This document shows positions 58,401-64,000 of a stretch of DNA of 64,000 bases, piece after piece. Below the pieces are notes generated by a model. It was not told where the DNA came from, searched no databases, and saw nothing but the letters and a program-made list of their open reading frames with translations. The position numbers and the translations under genes are program-made. The first letter of the stretch is position 1; every line of letters begins with the position of its first letter. The stretch lies in assembly GCF_008831285.2 (NCBI RefSeq), contig NC_045144.1, positions 3,030,268-3,094,267 on the forward strand. Reading direction: 5' to 3'. This DNA is from Nymphaea colorata (Eukaryota > Streptophyta > Magnoliopsida > Nymphaeales > Nymphaeaceae).

Positions 58401-60440
58401 TGACGATCAGTATCTCTCAATTTGGTTTTTTCCCTAGGCGCGTTTGATCTATCCAGAATAATAAAATTTTAGAATCAAATTGTTCATTTTTTAAGAAATT
58501 AAAATTGTTAAACAAATAGAGTATTTTGTTTCTAGAATTTGGAAATTGAAATTATGGAATTTTCAATCTTGAATGGAAATTCTAAACCCTGAAACGCCCT
58601 TAGGGGATGTTTGATACAACTAGAATCTGTTGACGTTTTAAGAAATTGAGATTATTAAACAAACGAGATATTTTTTTTTTAGAATTAAGAAACTAAAACC
58701 TGGAATTTTAATTCCATTAAAGCCCATTTAATGCCTTAAAATATAGAAATAGAAAGAACTTATTAGAAATTTATTTCTGGGATCGGTGAATTGAAAACAA
58801 AATTCACATTTTCAAATTGTATTTGCTAATTTTGGATTTATATTTTTGAAAACAAATTCAACGTTTGATAGCTAAAAGTTGAAACCTTAATTTGTTTTGA
58901 AATTTTCCTTTTCCGCCTTTCTTTTCTCTCTCCGCTCCGCTGTTCTCTCTTCTTCATCGGGACAAAAAATCCAGACCGGCGAGAGGCGACATGCAAGCGG
59001 CAACCACCGAACCGAGCTTGGCGAAGTTGCTGGCGTTGCATGGAGAAAACCCAAACTGTTTGCAGGTGGATTAATGTTTTCTTCTTTGATATTTTGTCTT
59101 CTTCTTCTGTCTTCATCTGTCTCTATTCCGGCGAAATCAGATGATGATGGACCGGATGTCTCTCCTTATGTCCCTCTCTCACTCTCTCCCCACTAGAGAG
59201 GGTTGCTGTGACCCTTTGCACAGAGAGAGTTTTTTGCATATCCAATTATAACATGAGAATGAAACTCAGAACCCAAATAAAAGGACTTGATGATGTGCTA
59301 AATACATGCTTATTACATATGACATATACATAAAAAAGCAAAAAAATATGAAACAAATCTGCCAGATATATGCTTGAGATAATGAAAATGAGAAAAATGT
59401 GAGAGGTTAGCATGCATGTCGAACAGTTATTGGGACCTTCCACCTTCTTCTACTGGCCCAACACGCAGCAAAAAATACAAAAATTTGGAATTATGATTCT
59501 AGGAAATCAAACAGGAAATGAACTAGGAAGAATGAAAATCATTCCTCTTATGCACTTATATAGGCAAATGATTATGGAATTCTTGGTCCCAGAATTATTT
59601 TTCTAAGCCATCAAATTAGCCTTTCGTTATTCTCATTTCTAATCATTTTGAATTCGTTTGCACCTTTCGTTTGTCTATGTATGAATGCCAGGGTGGCCAC
59701 CTTTGGAATTTTCAAATATTTTCTTTTACTTGCAATATAGTTTTATATGCCCCTGGAATTTGGACCCCATGAAATTTTAGCAACAAGGTAATACCAAGAG
59801 GACACATTGTTTGTTATTCCTGTTCACCTGCAAGTTGATTTGAGCCCTTTCACCTGCGTGAAAGGACGTAACGAACAACCTGAAATTAAAAAAAATTACT
59901 AGCTCATAAAATAAATTGCAAAAATTGTATTAAAAAGTTAGAAACTATTTCAACTAGTTCCTTTATGCAATTGCAGAACATTAACCGCGTTTTAGGTTTT
60001 TTCTAAAACATTTCAAATTACGCCATCCCCTTGGTCTTGTTTTTTCTTGAGCATGCACAAGGACTCCAATGTAGAGGAGGCAGGGCTTTTTTATTTGAGC
60101 TTGTGAGTATTAAATCAGTGTTGTCAAATGCGTTAGTCTAGTGCACTCGCCGTGCATCATGCATCAGACGTTTTTTTTACTTTTTTTTTCTTAAAAGTAA
60201 CGTTTCCTGAATTTAAAAGTTAAAACGGCTTGTAAGTTAAGATTTTAAAATAATGATGAGGGCAAAACGAAAAAAGGTTTTCAGAAAAAGGACGCTGGAC
60301 GTGTGCATGATTCTCATGGCTTCGTGACGAGTCCGCTCCTCCTTCCGGCGTCGGCTTCTTCCTCCAGTCACAGTGGCAACCACTTTCACCGGCAGCGGTA
60401 GTTCGAAACGGTAAACCTGAGCCGTTAAGCAGCCTGCTCC
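58401..60440. other. No supported gene; intergenic and helicase promoter side
   Basis: 58,440-58,870 looks like degenerate small transposon ends (GTTTGAT... AGAATT). A plus frame at 58,897-59,196 has a hydrophobic stretch but nothing recognisable. 60,100-60,440 precedes the transcribed leader of the helicase gene. No TATA box could be assigned with confidence. Confidence 0.4.
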
Positions 60441-60559
60441 CTTTTCCCAAGCATCTCCTCTTCTCTTGTTCTCCTATTTTCTCTCTTCGGCTGTCTTTCC
60501 AGTTCTCCCCCCCCCCCCCCTTCTAATCAACTCTCTTCGGCTGTCTTTCCAGTTTCCCC

Positions 60560-60798
60560 AAGGGGATACACTGGAGAGAGATAGAGATGCTGGACAATGG
60601 CGCAGCCACAGGGTCCGGCTACCCAGCAGCTTGACCTATGGAGAGAGACCTTAGAGTTGGTGGCTTCGGCTGTCTTTCCAGTTTCCCCCAAGTGCCACCA
60701 ACTCTAAGGTCTCTCTCCATAGGTCAAGCTGCTGGGTAGCCGGACCCTGTGGCTGCGCCATTCTCCAGCATCTCTATCTCTCTCCAGTGTATCCCCTT
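60560..60798. repeat. 105-bp near-perfect inverted repeat with 29-nt loop
   Basis: Arms 60,560-60,664 and 60,694-60,798 are reverse complements with a single mismatch (C against G near 60,594). The loop repeats, as a slight variant, the 28 bases just before the left arm (TTCGGCTGTCTTTCCAGTTT occurs near 60,486, 60,536 and 60,666). It lies in CT-rich sequence about 1 kb upstream of the helicase start codon, probably in its first leader exon or promoter. Confidence 0.95.
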
Positions 60799-60980
60799 TC
60801 TCTCCTTCTCTCTCACTCTCTCCGTGATTGGAAATTTGGGATTTGCATGGTCTTTCTTTTGTTTTGTTTTATTACTCGTTTCCTATGTGAATCTACTAAT
60901 ATGTTTTGCTTTTGTGAATCTGTGGACGTGGTTTATGTGATCCTATGAATATATTGTTAATTTTTATTCTCATTATTGCT

Positions 60981-61388
60981 GTTGAGACCAAGATTAAGAA
61001 GGGAAATTGTGGGAATCAAAATCGGATTCTGGAGATCAGTTCACCAATTTGTGAAATGTCGTGCTAAATGCCATGTATCTGTACTTTCCTAAATCAGGGA
61101 ATCAAGATTTATTGTTGTTGAGACCAAGATTAAGAAGGGAAATTGTGGGAATCAAAATCTGATTCTGGAGATCGGTTCACCAATTTGTGAAATGTCGTGC
61201 TAAATGCCATGTATGTGTACTTTCCTAAATCAGGTAATCAAGACTTATTGTTGTTGAGACCAAGATTAAGAAGGGAAATTGTGGGAATCAAAATCTGATT
61301 CTGGAGTTCAGTTCATCAATTTGTGAAATGTCGTGCTAAATGCCATGTATGTGTAGCTTCCTAAATCAGGGAATCAAGACTTAGTAGT
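60981..61388. repeat. 136-bp tandem repeat, three copies
   Basis: Units begin GTTGAGACCAAGATTAAGAA at 60,981, 61,117 and 61,253 and differ at only a few positions. They lie in the presumed intron of the helicase 5' leader, between the CT-rich first exon and an acceptor CTGCAG at 61,744. Confidence 0.95.
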
Positions 61389-61823
61389 AAGTTCTTTTTC
61401 TCTTTACTTTTGAAATTGGAACCTTAATTTTGTTAATGGTTTGAATTTGATAGATCATAGGTAGAAAATACCTGCTGCTCAGGCCTCCATGCAAAATTTT
61501 GTAGCTCTGCCCTTGTTTGTATCTGTCAGGTCCCTTTAACTCTTTTTTCCTTTCTTTTAGATTAGACTCGTTGGTTAATAGTCTAGGTTGGCAAAAGGTT
61601 TAAAATTTTCATTCAAAAAATTATGTTAAATATTTGATATTTTCATATTTCCTTACCATGACTTATATTTCTTGTCTCTGCTGGAACTTTTTTTTAATTT
61701 TGGTTTTATATGAATGTTCACATTACTTTTGTCTCTTTCTGCAGGACCAACTCATTTAGGTTCAAGTGAATTTCTTCTCAATTTGTAGCTGATCAAATTT
61801 TATCACACATTTGAACGTAAGAA

Positions 61824-63914
61824 ATGGGAGACGATGCCCAGTTACGTACATGGGTCTCTGAGAAGCTATTCTCAATCTTGGGCTACTCGCAGCCAGCAGT
61901 GGTCACCTTCATTATTGAAATTGGTAGGTGAAAACCATTTTATTTTCGAGCTCTAGCTTGAAAGAACTTTTCTTTAATTATTTTTTTCCTTTAAATTTGA
62001 ATTGGGGCATGTTTCTAATTCCCTGATTTATACACTTCTGCAGCAAAAAAATCAGCTTCACCAGCTAATGTAGTTCAGAAACTTATCGAGAATGGCTTTT
62101 CGTCATCAACAGAGACACACGTATTTGCTGAAGAGATCTATTCTAAAGTTCCACATAAGGCCGCTAGTTTAAATGTAAGATTTAATTTCATGATGCTGTG
62201 CTTGCCAATGAGTACTTTAATTTTTCAGTAACTTGACTATCTGTGGTTCTATGTCACATAGGTATGGGTACAGGTACAAGTGTGGAACACTTTCAAAAAA
62301 TTTAGGTACAGGGACACGGCTGTACACACACACACACACACATATAAAACAAAAAAGTTTTAAACAAGCAAAACAATATAGAAAGTTCAATTAAAGAAAA
62401 CTAAGTTGCTGGAAACAACAATGATGGTCAAAAGATCTTGCTGGAAAATCCTGCTGAACAGGTGGAGTTAGGTCACAGAAAACATGAACAATCCTTTACT
62501 TTCTGTCAAGGGCTCTTCATTTTCATGATTGTTTTTTTTTTTTTTCTTAAACTTAATTGGTTGACAAACATGAACTTGGTCAACTTTGACTGCATGCAGA
62601 AAATGATGGATACAGCCATGGGTGTTTTGACCACACCTGACACAGGTTTGCCCATGTTCTGGCCACCTCTAAGGGTGTGCCCTTACAAGGGCATACCCGT
62701 GTCAACACAGGTACCTCACCCAAATAAAGGTACCTGTGTGACATAGCTGTGGTTTTATCTTTGTCATTGTTTGCATGATGAAATGATTTTCTATGTACAT
62801 CTATTCATGAAGAAGCCTTCATTTCTAGGTGACACCATTTCGAGGGTCTGTATATATATGTATAAGAAATGACATGGCAATAGAATAACTTGTTTTCTTT
62901 TCTGTGTTTCCTGGATTGTTGAACTCCCACTATGCCTTGGGAGGTTAGTATCTTGATGATTGTAATTCACTCAAAAGTTAAAAGATAATCATCCAGGCTT
63001 GTCAACAAGAATGCGGCAGTCTTCTAAGTATTTCCAGAACCAATACAGGGATTGGTATTGGAAAATGGTCATTTCAAGATTTTGTGGGATTCAAGGTCTG
63101 GGGAATGATGGCTTGGGTTGTTTAGGAAGCAATGTGAATTCTTGTATAAGCACAAAAATTCACAACTATCAAAAAAATCATATTCTTGACAAACACATAA
63201 TGTGATTTGCATCCATTATGTGGGTTCAATGCAAATTCAAAAATATTTTCTTCTTCTTTTTTTTTTTTTAAATGGGTTTCCTTAGAAAGGGTTTTAGATA
63301 GTTTTTACATTAGAAAGTTCAACATACAAAAAATAAAAGAGTTAAATGAAGAAGATATTTAATGACATTTTTTGTGAAACCTTGTGAGGCATGTTAGAGT
63401 GCTCTTCCTATGGAAGAATGGTCAAAAAAAGGAAAAAAAGTTATATAGAGAAGATCTATAGTGTATATGATGGCCCTTTCCTGAGGATTTTGATAGGTGA
63501 TACTGTTATTGTTGGGAGTTACAGAAACATATTTGCTGGAGCATTTATATGATGATTCTTGTGTATTATAAAGCTTCTTTAGCTTATTCTAGTAGGCGTG
63601 CGTTCCTTTCAGCACAGCTATATTAAGGGAACATAACAGTAGCTGCTGTTTTGCTTGCAAGTAAATGGTTATATGATGAACTGTGATTTATTTATTTTCT
63701 TTAGAGTTACCAAAAAGCAGAGAAAGAAGCTGCACGTTTTGCTAGAAAGCAAATGAAATATAGTCTTGTAGATGCTGATGAAGAAGAAGATCAAGTATCT
63801 GCAGTTTCAGGAGTTCCATCTAAGGGTTGCAAGGGTTCTGGTGTTCAAGCTAAGCATATTATAAAAAAGATGTGTAAGCATGAAGAAGAAGAAAAAGAAG
63901 ACGAACACAATAAG
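61824..63914 (+). CDS. DEAH-box pre-mRNA-splicing helicase, PRP2/DHX16-like, first three coding exons
   Basis: The family remodels the spliceosome before the first splicing step, using ATP. Exon 1 is 61,824-61,923 (MGDDAQLRTWVSEKLFSILG), donor GTAGGT. Exon 2 is 62,044-62,174, after CTGCAG, and reads AKKSASPANVVQKLIENGFS and FAEEIYSKVPHKAASLN; its donor is GTAAGA. Exon 3 is 63,705-63,914 and reads YQKAEKEAARFARKQMKYSL, VDADEEEDQ, then a Lys/Glu-rich linker; donor GTATGA. Phases join without a break, giving 147 codons. The N-terminal helical WV.DKL...LGYS fold and KVPRKA-like block followed by LLDADEE is the DHX16/PRP2 signature. The DEAH core and C-terminal domains lie beyond the window. A leader exon starts after the acceptor at 61,744. 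Intron 2 carries a hAT MITE. Confidence 0.88.
62249..62746. mobile_element. hAT MITE (498 bp) in intron 2 of the helicase
   Basis: Perfect 8-bp duplications CTGTGGTT at 62,241-62,248 and 62,747-62,754. Ends are CTATGTCACATAGGTATGGG and, reversed, CTATGTCACACAGGTACC, the same family as hAT-1, hAT-2 and the MITE at 31,394. It has no coding capacity. An (AC)n run lies at 62,320-62,343. Confidence 0.95.
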
Positions 63915-64000
63915 GTATGAAAATATAACATGTCTTATGCATGTCACATCTTGTTTGGTTCCTTTAGTTGTTATGGTAACATTTCATTTAATGCTGAAGG

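Overview
The window is nuclear DNA of a flowering plant. The evidence is GT-AG introns in a gene with a plant-type N-terminus, a plant P-class PPR gene, a plant CDC20-type WD40 pseudogene, and a dense load of plant Copia, Gypsy, hAT and Harbinger elements. I cannot name the species. Most of the sequence is AT-rich, repeat-derived and non-coding.

Layout. 0-18 kb: degenerate retrotransposon territory. A long LTR-like repeat (1-1990) recurs at 13,549-15,897 and a decayed Copia pol lies between 2.0 and 5.1 kb. A second repeat pair sits at 12.1-13.5 and 16.7-17.6 kb. At 8.8-11.1 kb there is an inverted arrangement of an unrecognised gene-like sequence that includes a 438-bp tandem duplication. 18-24 kb: a PIF/Harbinger transposase fragment, a viroplasmin-like (RNase H1 N-terminal) fragment and a 510-bp tandem duplication. 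25.1-27.6 kb: a CDC20 pseudogene split by a small transposon with a perfect 8-bp target duplication. 29.7-30.6 kb: an intact single-exon PPR gene.

31-50.5 kb is a nest of insertions whose order can be read from target-site duplications. An old hAT element (minus strand) was split by a chromodomain-type Gypsy element (31,212-49,796; duplication GCATG). The Gypsy element then took a 644-bp hAT MITE in its 3' LTR (the 5' LTR keeps the empty site), a hAT-like element in its integrase (33,023-41,992; CTCACAAC), and a 4.8-kb hAT element in its reverse transcriptase (42,204-47,002; GGTGGTAC). The integrase insertion itself contains a third hAT (35,291-41,719), which in turn holds a 3.0-kb solo LTR (37,967-40,969; GGAAG). 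It also contains two copies of the small transposon seen in the CDC20 pseudogene.

50.5-61 kb: intergenic DNA with a second copy of the 3.0-kb solo LTR in opposite orientation (55,391-58,395; CGTCA). 60.4-64 kb: the leader and first three coding exons of a DEAH-box splicing helicase of the PRP2/DHX16 type. Its leader region carries a near-perfect 105-bp inverted repeat and three 136-bp tandem repeats, and intron 2 holds a 498-bp hAT MITE.

Only the PPR gene and the helicase look functional. No operon-like or defence-type gene cluster is present, and I do not see a clearly new biological system. The strongest material is the nested-insertion record, the palindrome-rich small transposon family, and the hairpin-forming repeat in front of the helicase.
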